Assembly: GCA_018224415.1 (NCBI GenBank)
Contig: JAGTUZ010000257.1
Location: 1 to 9,274, forward strand
Length of the DNA stretch: 9,274 bases
Direction: 5' to 3'
Source of the DNA: Bacteroidota bacterium
Lineage (GTDB): Bacteria; Bacteroidota; Ignavibacteria; SZUA-365
Each line of letters opens with the position of its first letter. The stretch's first letter is position 1. The translations under genes and the position numbers were made by a program. Under the pieces are notes generated by a model. The model searched no databases, was not told the DNA's origin, and saw only the letters and a program-made list of their open reading frames with translations. Shown here piece after piece: positions 1 through 5,518 of the stretch.

Positions 1-585
1 GCTCTCCGAAGCCATCCAGGTAGCGATGGCATGATCGTAGCCCGCCGTAAGCGCAAACACTTTTGCGGCGAGACGCTGCCTGAGTTCGAGTGTCGTCTGT
101 CCGGATTCGCGCACTGCCGCCGCAACGGTCTCATAATCAGACGGATTGCAGATCACGGTGACAGCGTCATGGTTTTTCGCAGCGGAGCGAAGCATGGAGG
201 GACCACCGATGTCAATCTGTTCGATACACTCGGCAAAGGTGGCACCGGCCGCAACGGTCTGTTCGAACGGGTACAGGTTGATGACGATCAGGTCGATCAG
301 CCCGATCCCGTGTTCTTCGACCTGACGCATGTGCGTGTCGAGATCGCGTCGTGCGAGCAATCCGCCATGGATCGCTGGATGAAGCGTCTTGACGCGGCCA
401 TCGAGCATTTCCGGAAATCCGGTCACGTCCTGCACGGGCGTGACGGGAATTCCGGCCTTCTGAAGCACAGAATATGTGCCCCCTGTGGAAATCAGACGCA
501 CATCGCTGTCTGCCAGCGCGCGAGCAAATTCAACGATGCCGGTTTTGTCGTAGACGCTTAACAGCGCGGTTCGGATGTTCTGCAT
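1..585 (-). CDS. purH: Bifunctional purine biosynthesis protein PurH, N-terminal part (IMP cyclohydrolase domain), cut by the window edge
   Basis: PurH carries out the last two steps of IMP synthesis: formylation of AICAR with 10-formyltetrahydrofolate, then ring closure of FAICAR to IMP. Only 195 codons are visible, which is the N-terminal MGS-like cyclohydrolase domain; the AICAR transformylase domain lies beyond the left edge. The reading frame has no stop and starts at ATG 583-585 (MQNIRTALLSVYDKTG). Family motifs seen: STGGTY (33-38), DGRVKTLHP (62-70) and IDIGGPSMLRSAAKN (124-138). K66, Y105, D125 and K137 match the cyclohydrolase catalytic residues described for the human enzyme. The gene lies 21 bases downstream of purN and is presumably co-transcribed with it. 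No Shine-Dalgarno sequence precedes the start (the upstream bases are gttttccttt), so initiation may depend on an unstructured leader or on coupling. Identity is very secure. Confidence 0.97.
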   Translation of the reverse strand, partial: MQNIRTALLSVYDKTGIVEFARALADSDVRLISTGGTYSVLQKAGIPVTPVQDVTGFPEMLDGRVKTLHPAIHGGLLARRDLDTHMRQVEEHGIGLIDLIVINLYPFEQTVAAGATFAECIEQIDIGGPSMLRSAAKNHDAVTVICNPSDYETVAAAVRESGQTTLELRQRLAAKVFALTAGYDHAIATWMASES

Positions 586-606
586 AAAGGAAAACGGGTC
601 AGCGGA

Positions 607-1218
607 TTATGAACGGATGGAGGTTTTGTTGTCCCGGACCGTCACGCGGCCGTCAGCGAATAGCTGAAGGGACTCGGGATATATGCGGTGCTCGATCTCG
701 AGCACGCGGGTAGCGAGACGTTCTGCCGTGTCATCGTCCGCAATGGGGACACAGCGCTGCATGACAATCGGACCGCGATCGTATTCTTCGTCAACAAGGT
801 GTACGGTGGCACCTGAGACTTTGGCACCGGAGGCGATTACGGCCTCATGCACATGCCGACCGAACATGCCCTTCCCGCCGAACGAAGGGAGAAGGGCGGG
901 ATGGATGTTCGTGATGCGATGCCTGTAGGCAGAGACGACACCCGCCGGCAGCAGTTTCATGTACCCCGCAAGGGAGATGAAATCACAGCCGCACTTGGCA
1001 AGCTGTTCCTGCAACCACGAATCCTCGGCTTCTGCGGCGATTTCGGACAGCGACAGTGCGGGAATGCCGTGTTCTCTCGCAAAATCGAGCGCCCCGGAGG
1101 CCGCACGGTTGCTGATCACAGCAACGATCCGCGCATCCAGCTGTCCGTCCAGAATGGCTTGGTCAATGGCGCGGAGATTGGATCCTCTGCCGCTTGCGAA
1201 TACTGCGAGATGAAGCAT
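607..1218 (-). CDS. purN: Phosphoribosylglycinamide formyltransferase (GAR transformylase)
   Basis: PurN transfers the formyl group of 10-formyltetrahydrofolate to glycinamide ribonucleotide, step three of purine synthesis in the cytosol. The 203-residue product has normal family length. Visible motifs are the phosphate-binding GRGSNL loop (10-15), LAGYMKLL (83-90), NIHPALLP (104-111) and GATVHLVDEEYDRGP (136-150). By alignment with E. coli the catalytic residues are N104, H106 and D147. The loop after NIHPALLP reads SFGGKGMFGRHVHEA, about four residues longer than in E. coli; I associate this form with Bacteroidota relatives. A longer reading frame opens at 1269, but the start at 1218 (MLHLAVFASGRGSN) is preferred: it has AGGAG four bases upstream and begins exactly where the fold begins, whereas the extra 17 residues look unrelated. 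purH follows 21 bases downstream, so two folate-dependent purine enzymes share a unit. Identity is secure. Confidence 0.97.
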   Translation of the reverse strand: MLHLAVFASGRGSNLRAIDQAILDGQLDARIVAVISNRAASGALDFAREHGIPALSLSEIAAEAEDSWLQEQLAKCGCDFISLAGYMKLLPAGVVSAYRHRITNIHPALLPSFGGKGMFGRHVHEAVIASGAKVSGATVHLVDEEYDRGPIVMQRCVPIADDDTAERLATRVLEIEHRIYPESLQLFADGRVTVRDNKTSIRS

Positions 1219-1222
1219 GTTG

Positions 1223-1227
1223 CTCCT
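1223..1227 (-). promoter_or_regulatory. Shine-Dalgarno site that fixes the purN start
   Basis: On the minus strand AGGAG stands four bases before the ATG at 1216-1218. It supports this start over the in-frame ATG at 1267-1269, which would place the site inside the coding sequence. Confidence 0.65.
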
Positions 1228-1242
1228 GTCGTTGCAAGAAAG

Positions 1243-1273
1243 GAAAAATACACAAAAGGCTGCAGGCAAACAA
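1243..1273 (-). promoter_or_regulatory. Possible purN promoter (Bacteroidota-like, imperfect)
   Basis: On the minus strand TATTTTTC (complement of 1243-1250) matches the TAnnTTTG -7 box except for the last base. An ATTG whose TTG is the complement of 1271-1273 lies 20 bases farther upstream, the right distance for the -33 element. Transcription would start about 20 bases before the purN ATG. The match is imperfect and the region is AT-rich, so this is tentative. Confidence 0.3.
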
Positions 1274-1336
1274 TGACGGGCCGTCCCGTTGGGTGTCGGG
1301 TCGAGCAGGGGGAAACGGATTCTCCCCGAAAACTGT

Positions 1337-1344
1337 TACATTTG
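1337..1344 (+). promoter_or_regulatory. Bacteroidota-type -7 box (TACATTTG) upstream of the 109-residue gene
   Basis: TACATTTG fits the TAnnTTTG consensus at every fixed base. A start about six bases downstream gives a leader near 38 bases before the ATG at 1388, with the Shine-Dalgarno site inside it. I see no convincing -33 TTG at the usual 19-21 base spacing, so the promoter may be weak or depend on another sigma factor or activator. Confidence 0.45.
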
Positions 1345-1387
1345 TCAAGGACTGGAACCACCCCGCAAGAATACAGGAGTGTAAGAA

Positions 1388-1717
1388 ATGGATTCCTTCG
1401 TTGGCCGCGAAACCATGTTGTTCGATTTCATGCGCGCGCATGGCTATCCGGTGTACCATCAAAGCAATCTCTTTGTCCGGGACGTACAGGCCGCGATTCG
1501 CGAGTACAAACGCGAGATCCTCAATCACGATGTCGGGACGGTCGAGGTAGACCGGCTGGCGGCCGAATTTGTCGCCGACCTTGAACGCCGGGGCATTCTC
1601 ATACCGTTTCGCAATCAGACGTACATCCTGCAAATGGAGGAGTACCGGTTGCCACCTGTTGTGAAAGAGGAAGAAACGAAAGCGGCGGAGGCACCAGCGC
1701 AGGCACCGGCGCAGTGA
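1388..1717 (+). CDS. Small protein of unknown function, 109 residues
   Basis: I do not recognise this protein. It is a credible gene: AGGAG (1375-1379) lies eight bases before the ATG, a TAnnTTTG box lies 44 bases farther upstream, and no other gene explains the strand here. Residues 1-84 look like a soluble, folded alpha/beta domain with alternating helix-like segments, including RDVQAAIREYKREIL (31-45) and VDRLAAEFVADLERRGILIP (54-73), then a strand-like NQTYILQM (76-83). The helix-helix-strand pattern could suit a small winged-helix-like or adaptor fold, but no DNA-binding signature is evident. From about residue 85 the chain is charged and low-complexity, ending in two APAQ units, so the tail is probably disordered. 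There is no signal peptide, membrane segment or cysteine. It is 83 bases upstream of the iron-sulfur carrier gene, which has its own promoter, so a shared function is possible but not shown. A later ATG at codon 10 is an alternative start; the better ribosome-binding site favours 1388. Confidence 0.8.
   Translation: MDSFVGRETMLFDFMRAHGYPVYHQSNLFVRDVQAAIREYKREILNHDVGTVEVDRLAAEFVADLERRGILIPFRNQTYILQMEEYRLPPVVKEEETKAAEAPAQAPAQ
1691..1714 (+). repeat. Tandem 12-base repeat, two copies, at the 3' end of the 109-residue gene
   Basis: gcaccagcgcag (1691-1702) is followed directly by gcaccggcgcag (1703-1714), differing at one base. Both are in frame and encode APAQ, and the stop codon follows at once. 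It is a small duplication in a disordered tail and is likely to vary in copy number between relatives. Confidence 0.7.
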
Positions 1718-1727
1718 AACGTATTGT

Positions 1728-1760
1728 CTTGCGCAGCCCCCATCCTGTTTGTTATGTTTG
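1728..1760 (+). promoter_or_regulatory. Bacteroidota-type promoter for the iron-sulfur carrier gene
   Basis: The -7 box TATGTTTG (1753-1760) is a perfect TAnnTTTG match. A -33-like CTTG (1728-1731) lies 21 bases upstream, within the known 19-21 base spacing. Transcription would begin near 1766, giving a leader of about 35 bases with TGGAG at 1788-1792. The 83-base gap and this box suggest the gene can be transcribed separately from its upstream neighbour. Confidence 0.55.
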
Positions 1761-1800
1761 AATATAATATCGAATCACTTTATCTACTGGAGCGATACAC

Positions 1801-2157
1801 ATGTCCGAGCAGACCATAGACACCGCAATGCAGATCACCATGACCGAGAAGGCGGCGAAGGAAGTTCATACCATCCGCACCGAAAACGACATTCCCGAGA
1901 ATTATCACCTGCGCATTGGCGTCAAGGGTGGCGGATGCTCGGGGCTGACCTATTCCCTCGGCTTCGATGGCGAAGTGCGCGACACTGATGAGATTCTCGA
2001 GATCAAGGGCGTCAAGCTCGTGATCGATTCGAAGAGCCTGTTCTATCTGGGCGGTACTGAGGTCGATTACTCCGACGGCCTCCAGGGTCGCGGTTTCGTG
2101 TTCAACAATCCCAACGCGGTGCGCACCTGCGGCTGCGGCTCGTCGTTCGGTTCCTGA
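1801..2157 (+). CDS. erpA: A-type iron-sulfur cluster carrier (ErpA/IscA/HesB family)
   Basis: A-type carriers accept an assembled Fe-S cluster from the scaffold and pass it to target apoproteins in the cytosol. The 118-residue product has family length. The three ligand cysteines are present: C46 in the VKGGGCSGLTY block (41-51) and C110/C112 in TCGCGSSF (109-116), together with the acidic EVDYSDGLQGRGF segment (87-99). The short extension of about ten residues before QITMTEKA is usual. The start at 1801 has TGGAG eight bases upstream. No other iron-sulfur assembly genes are beside it, so it stands alone, as erpA often does. IscA, ErpA and SufA cannot be separated reliably from sequence by eye; the lone position and sequence lean towards ErpA. 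The family call is very secure, the exact name less so. Confidence 0.93.
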   Translation: MSEQTIDTAMQITMTEKAAKEVHTIRTENDIPENYHLRIGVKGGGCSGLTYSLGFDGEVRDTDEILEIKGVKLVIDSKSLFYLGGTEVDYSDGLQGRGFVFNNPNAVRTCGCGSSFGS

Positions 2158-2178
2158 TTTCCCGAAGGTTCCGATCTG

Positions 2179-2215
2179 TTGTGCACTCCTGTCGGCGTCG
2201 ACACAGGGTGTGCAA
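2179..2215. other. Imperfect inverted repeat in the convergent gap
   Basis: The left arm TTGTGCACtCCTGT (2179-2192) can pair with ACAGGGTGTGCAA (2203-2215): five plus eight pairs with two G-T wobbles, one bulged T and a ten-base loop. It follows the carrier gene stop by about 20 bases and could be a first terminator-like hairpin or an mRNA 3' stabiliser. No T-run follows, so the role is uncertain. Confidence 0.3.
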
Positions 2216-2243
2216 TACAGTTGAGGACTGCATCTGAACAATG

Positions 2244-2279
2244 AATCAGCGCTGTGAACTCCGGTTCGCAGCGCTGATT
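2244..2279. terminator. Strong hairpin with UCCG tetraloop, probable bidirectional terminator
   Basis: Two arms of 16 bases form one uninterrupted stem. The outer 11 pairs are AATCAGCGCTG (2244-2254) with CAGCGCTGATT (2269-2279). Then comes a T-G wobble (2255/2268), then GAAC/GTTC (2256-2259 and 2264-2267). The loop TCCG (2260-2263) is closed by C-G, so as RNA it is a cUCCGg member of the very stable UNCG tetraloop class. It lies 86 bases after the carrier gene stop and 19 bases before the protease stop on the other strand, where a shared terminator is expected. The T-tract is short on the plus side (ATTTCGTT) and weak on the minus side. Because of the wobble and the UNCG loop, it is most stable when read on the plus strand. 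Confidence 0.7.
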
Positions 2280-2298
2280 TCGTTGGAAGGGGAATTTG

Positions 2299-3972
2299 TC
2301 AGTGTCCGTGCAGCATAGCCTGCTCGTAGGAGTTCTCATCCGAGACGATATGCCGGGCACGAAGGACGCTTGCGTCCAGAATGTAATCATGTTGCATCCG
2401 GGCCCGCTCGCCTTCGAGCTGGAATATGAACTCCCTCGTCAGCCGGGCACGTATGGCGTCCCAGGCGTCATCGAACTGTCGGGTCCCAAGCCTGCGGACC
2501 TCCTTATCCACGTCGTCGATGTGCCGTTGCCCGGCGCGTGAAAGTCCCTGTCGCACTGCTTCCTCGCGAACACTGCGCAGAGCGGTGGAAAGGGGGTCTC
2601 CCTCGCAGTCAGAAAGCGAATCCGCATACACACGAAAGTCCGCACGCACTGCACCGTCGATCTTCGGTCGCTTTGTAATGCCGGTCCGGTTGATGTGCCG
2701 CACGACAAAGGAGAAATAGGCGTCGTGCCGATCCAGGCAGGCAAGCAGGGGAGCCAGCGAATCACGCGTGAGAGTGACATCCGGGAGGATGCCGTTCGAT
2801 TCGCGCACCGATCGTTTGAGTCGCAGGGTGTGGAATTCCGGCCCCTCCGCGACTGCCGAAACGCGAGACGCCCTGCCCTCGGGATACACATAGCGCTGGA
2901 TGCATCGCCCGGAGGGGGTGTAGTAGCGGGATGTCGTCAGTTTGAGCCACGCGTTGTCATTGAGCGGGACCAGCGTCTGTACCAGACCCTTCCCGAAGGT
3001 GCGCTCGCCGATGACCACCGCTCGATCGAGGTCCTGCAGCGCACCAGCCAGGATTTCCGATGCGCTGGCACTGTGCGCGTCCACAATCACGACGATGGGG
3101 ACATCAGCGTCGATGGGCTCGTTTTTCGCATGGTAGACACGCGCATAGGAAGGCTGTCGGCCTCTCATCTGCACGATCGGAGTGCCGGGTTCGACAAAAT
3201 AGTCGGCCACGGCAACCGCGGCTTCGAGCAGTCCACCGGGGTTTCCACGAACATCGAGAACAATGCCACGCACGCTGCCGTTGTCGTTTGCTCGCCGGAG
3301 AGCCGTACTGACGCTGTCGACAAGGCTGCGGGAGAATCGTATGAGTTTCAGGTAGAGGATTCCGTCATCCGATATATCTGCGAGCGGCAGCGGATCGATG
3401 GAAACCGTGCGTCGAAGGACGCGCAGTTCGAGGGAGTCGGCGATGCCCGGCCTCCGCACCAGCAGTTGCACCGTTGTACCCGGTTGACCACGCAACAGCG
3501 ATCTCAGGTCGCTCACACGCGAGGCACGCAGGTCCGTGGAATCGATACGGAGGATCTCGTCGCCGAGACGGAGGTTGGTCAGAGGCCGGATCTCGTCGTA
3601 GATGGACGCGACGACATGACTCCCGTCACGGTTGCGTACCTTGATTCCCAGGCCGCTGTATACGCCCCGCGCGAGCACATCGACTTCGCTGTTGTGACGC
3701 TCCTCGATCAGTTCCGCATAGGGGTCGAGCTGTTCGAGCATTCCCTTCACACCGGCGCGGAACAGTTCGTCGGCGGAAACATCCTCGACATATTCGTTGA
3801 GGATCGACTGGTAGACGGCCGCGAGCAGTTGCTCGCCACGCTGCATGCGCTGCACGGTATCTTCGACCATTGCGGTGAGCAGAAGCAGGGAGAACAGTGC
3901 GCCGACGACGCCTGCGATCCGGACCGCGCGTGATCGCGGTGTTTGCCTCCGCATGTTGTTGTGCGTTCTCAT
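2299..3972 (-). CDS. Membrane-anchored S41 family (C-terminal processing) protease with PDZ domain
   Basis: CtpA/Prc-type serine protease expected to act outside the inner membrane on envelope proteins by cutting near their C-termini. At 557 residues it has an uncleaved-looking N-terminal anchor (about 17-36, positive residues before it), an alpha-helical region (45-95), a PDZ domain (about 100-187, with GLGIKV at 107-112 and LRLGDEILRID at 134-144), the S41 core (about 195-360) and a long C-terminal part (about 395-557). The catalytic Ser-Lys dyad and supporting Gln are S303 in SASASE (301-306), K328 in FGKGLVQ (326-332) and Q332. The S-to-K distance of 25 matches CtpB and Prc. DVRGNPGGLL (240-249) is also typical. 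The start overlaps the thymidylate kinase stop as ATGA, with GGAG eleven bases upstream, which points to translational coupling; an ATG at codon 7 is an alternative. It is the last gene of the operon. The substrate cannot be told from sequence. Confidence 0.94.
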   Translation of the reverse strand: MRTHNNMRRQTPRSRAVRIAGVVGALFSLLLLTAMVEDTVQRMQRGEQLLAAVYQSILNEYVEDVSADELFRAGVKGMLEQLDPYAELIEERHNSEVDVLARGVYSGLGIKVRNRDGSHVVASIYDEIRPLTNLRLGDEILRIDSTDLRASRVSDLRSLLRGQPGTTVQLLVRRPGIADSLELRVLRRTVSIDPLPLADISDDGILYLKLIRFSRSLVDSVSTALRRANDNGSVRGIVLDVRGNPGGLLEAAVAVADYFVEPGTPIVQMRGRQPSYARVYHAKNEPIDADVPIVVIVDAHSASASEILAGALQDLDRAVVIGERTFGKGLVQTLVPLNDNAWLKLTTSRYYTPSGRCIQRYVYPEGRASRVSAVAEGPEFHTLRLKRSVRESNGILPDVTLTRDSLAPLLACLDRHDAYFSFVVRHINRTGITKRPKIDGAVRADFRVYADSLSDCEGDPLSTALRSVREEAVRQGLSRAGQRHIDDVDKEVRRLGTRQFDDAWDAIRARLTREFIFQLEGERARMQHDYILDASVLRARHIVSDENSYEQAMLHGH

Positions 3973-4595
3973 ACGCTGGCTTTCTCCAATCCCGCGACAA
4001 CCCAGCCCCAGATTGTTTCTGCAACATCGTCGGCGGGAGGCGTCCCGTCAATGACGCGAAAACGTGCGGGGGAGGTGGACGCGATAAACCTGTATCCGTT
4101 TTGAACTCTCTCGAAGAAGGCGTGGTCGGCACTCTCCATGCGGTCGCGCTGTCCGCTTCGGTCGTCGCGCCGCCGAAGGCTTTCCTCGATCGGAATATCG
4201 AGGAAAACACTGAGGTCCGGCATAAGGCCGTGCGTGGCCATCGCATGGACATGGTCGATGGCAGTGATGTCGAGACCGCGACCGTAGCCCTGGTAAGCCG
4301 TGGTCGAATCGTGGAAGCGATCTGCGATGACCACGGTTCCGCGACGGAGAGCCGGGATGATGCGCTCGATGACCAGTTGGGAACGCGAGGCGGAGAAAAG
4401 CAGCAATTCCGTGTGCGCGTTCATTTCTCCATGCCGCATATCGAGAAGCAGATCGCGGATACGCTCGGATATCTGCGTCCCGCCTGGCTCACGGACAATC
4501 AGCACCTCGTGCTTTTGCATCTCGAGTCTGCGTGCGAGCAGCTCAATCTGCGTTGATTTTCCCGAACCGTCGATGCCTTCGAACGTGATGAACAT
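3969..4595 (-). CDS. tmk: Thymidylate kinase
   Basis: Phosphorylates dTMP to dTDP with ATP in the cytosol, an essential step in dTTP supply. The 208-residue protein has family length. The P-loop is EGIDGSGKST (6-15). The PROSITE-type signature IADRFHDSTTAYQ spans 90-102, with DRF at 92-94. VREPGGT (34-40) is the usual dTMP-side motif. The arginine-rich LID segment (about 141-152, RRRDDRSGQRDR) together with no arginine in the P-loop resembles the bacterial type II enzymes. A frame opens upstream to 4814 but runs inside xerD; the start at 4595 fits the conserved MFITFEG beginning and has GGAGG (complement of 4601-4605) five bases before it. The gene follows xerD by 13 bases and overlaps the protease start by four. 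Complete and intact; identity secure. Confidence 0.97.
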   Translation of the reverse strand: MFITFEGIDGSGKSTQIELLARRLEMQKHEVLIVREPGGTQISERIRDLLLDMRHGEMNAHTELLLFSASRSQLVIERIIPALRRGTVVIADRFHDSTTAYQGYGRGLDITAIDHVHAMATHGLMPDLSVFLDIPIEESLRRRDDRSGQRDRMESADHAFFERVQNGYRFIASTSPARFRVIDGTPPADDVAETIWGWVVAGLEKASV

Positions 4596-4600
4596 GGAAG

Positions 4601-4605
4601 CCTCC
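4601..4605 (-). promoter_or_regulatory. Shine-Dalgarno site that fixes the tmk start
   Basis: GGAGG on the minus strand, five bases before the ATG at 4593-4595, falls in the 13-base gap after the xerD stop. It decides for the short thymidylate kinase start against the longer frame inside xerD. Confidence 0.75.
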
Positions 4606-4608
4606 GAA

Positions 4609-5517
4609 TCAGGACCGCGGATGGAAGGTGCGGTGTACCTCCTTGAGATACTCGCGGTCAACGTGCGTGTAGATCTGTGTCGTACCGATATCGGCGTGGC
4701 CGAGCATCTCCTGCACCGAACGCAGGTCGGCACCGCCCTCGAGCAGATGCGTGGCAAACGAATGCCGGAACGTGTGCGGGTGCACACCGGTGGAGATGCC
4801 GGCCATGGCGGCATACTTCTTTGTCATCGTCAGTATGCTCATCCGTGTGAGCGCTCCGCCGCGATGGTTGAGAAACACGGTACGATGCGGCTTCGCGCGC
4901 TGCAGCAGACGCGGACGCACCGTGCGAAGATATTCCTCGCAGTAGCGGCGCGCAATGGCGCCCATCGGAACGATCCGCTCCTTGTTACCCTTGCCAAACA
5001 CGCGCACAAGTCCTTCCTCGAGCAGGAGTTGGTCGAGTGTGAGCGCCGTCAGTTCACCCACACGCATGCCTGTCGCGTACAGTGTTTCAAGCAGCGCGCG
5101 GTCACGCAGACCGAGCGGCTTCGAGAGGTCGGGCTGCTCGAGAATGAGGGACATCTCGTCCTGCGTCAGTACCTCGGGCAGATGGCGCACGAGTGTCGGG
5201 GTGTCGATCTGCTCGGAGGGATCGGACGGGCAGAGGCCCTCGGCGACGAGGAAGCGGTGGAGATGCCGGATGCTTGATATCGTGCGCGCCATACTCGAGG
5301 CCGCATAGTCTGCCCGATTGAGGTCGAGCAGAAAGTCGGTGATGTGTCTGCGCTCGATGACAGAAAGCGAGGTGACCGACCTCTTTTCGTCAGCGAGCCA
5401 GGTGAAATAACGCGTGACGTCAAGAAGGTATGCAGCGACGGAATGCTCGGAGAAGCCGCGTTCGAGTCGAAGGTAGTTGCGGAAACTGGCCAGCGCCGAT
5501 CGCAGGGCAGGGGACAT
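4609..5517 (-). CDS. xerD: Site-specific tyrosine recombinase XerD (XerC/XerD family)
   Basis: Xer recombinases resolve chromosome dimers at dif during division. The 302-residue protein has the N-terminal core-binding SAM-like domain (about 5-90, with LRLERGFSEHSVAAY at 16-30) and a C-terminal catalytic domain (about 110-300). All six catalytic positions are present: R152 (TGMRVGEL), K176 (FGKGNKE), H248 and R251 (HPHTFRHSF), H274 (LGHADIGTT) and Y283 (IYTHV). Each lies four residues after its E. coli XerD counterpart, which with the sequence motifs favours XerD over XerC or a phage integrase. There is no flanking att-like repeat or phage gene, which fits a housekeeping role. The ATG is separated from the preceding stop by one base (TGAgATG) and has no Shine-Dalgarno site, suggesting termination-reinitiation coupling with the phosphodiesterase gene. 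Whether a separate XerC exists elsewhere cannot be seen here. Confidence 0.94.
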   Translation of the reverse strand: MSPALRSALASFRNYLRLERGFSEHSVAAYLLDVTRYFTWLADEKRSVTSLSVIERRHITDFLLDLNRADYAASSMARTISSIRHLHRFLVAEGLCPSDPSEQIDTPTLVRHLPEVLTQDEMSLILEQPDLSKPLGLRDRALLETLYATGMRVGELTALTLDQLLLEEGLVRVFGKGNKERIVPMGAIARRYCEEYLRTVRPRLLQRAKPHRTVFLNHRGGALTRMSILTMTKKYAAMAGISTGVHPHTFRHSFATHLLEGGADLRSVQEMLGHADIGTTQIYTHVDREYLKEVHRTFHPRS

Positions 5518-5518
5518 C

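Noticed and set aside
31..561. 176-codon plus-strand frame at the left edge
   Set aside because: It is antisense to the intact purH N-terminal domain, whose catalytic residues are all present.
1276..1333. Short GC-rich inverted repeats in the divergent region (GACGG/CCGTC and GGGG/CCCC pairs)
   Set aside because: The stems are four or five pairs with no supporting context and are expected by chance in GC-rich DNA. They do not match a known riboswitch such as the purine aptamer.
847..1584. 245-codon plus-strand frame spanning purN, the divergent region and part of the 109-residue gene
   Set aside because: It runs antisense to purN and out of frame through the 109-residue gene, which has better signals. 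The translation is low in hydrophobic pattern and has no motif.
2695..3933. 412-codon open frame on the plus strand
   Set aside because: It lies wholly opposite the S41 protease gene, whose PDZ and catalytic motifs are intact. The plus-strand translation shows no family motif and is rich in Arg, His and Asp as expected for an antisense shadow in GC-rich DNA.
4300..5277. 325-codon plus-strand frame opposite tmk and xerD
   Set aside because: Both minus-strand genes have all their catalytic residues, so this frame is a shadow; its translation resembles no protein family.
4609..5517. Recombinase as a sign of an integrated element
   Set aside because: The protein aligns with E. coli XerD at every catalytic position with a constant four-residue offset, sits in a housekeeping operon and has no att-like repeats, tRNA or phage genes beside it.
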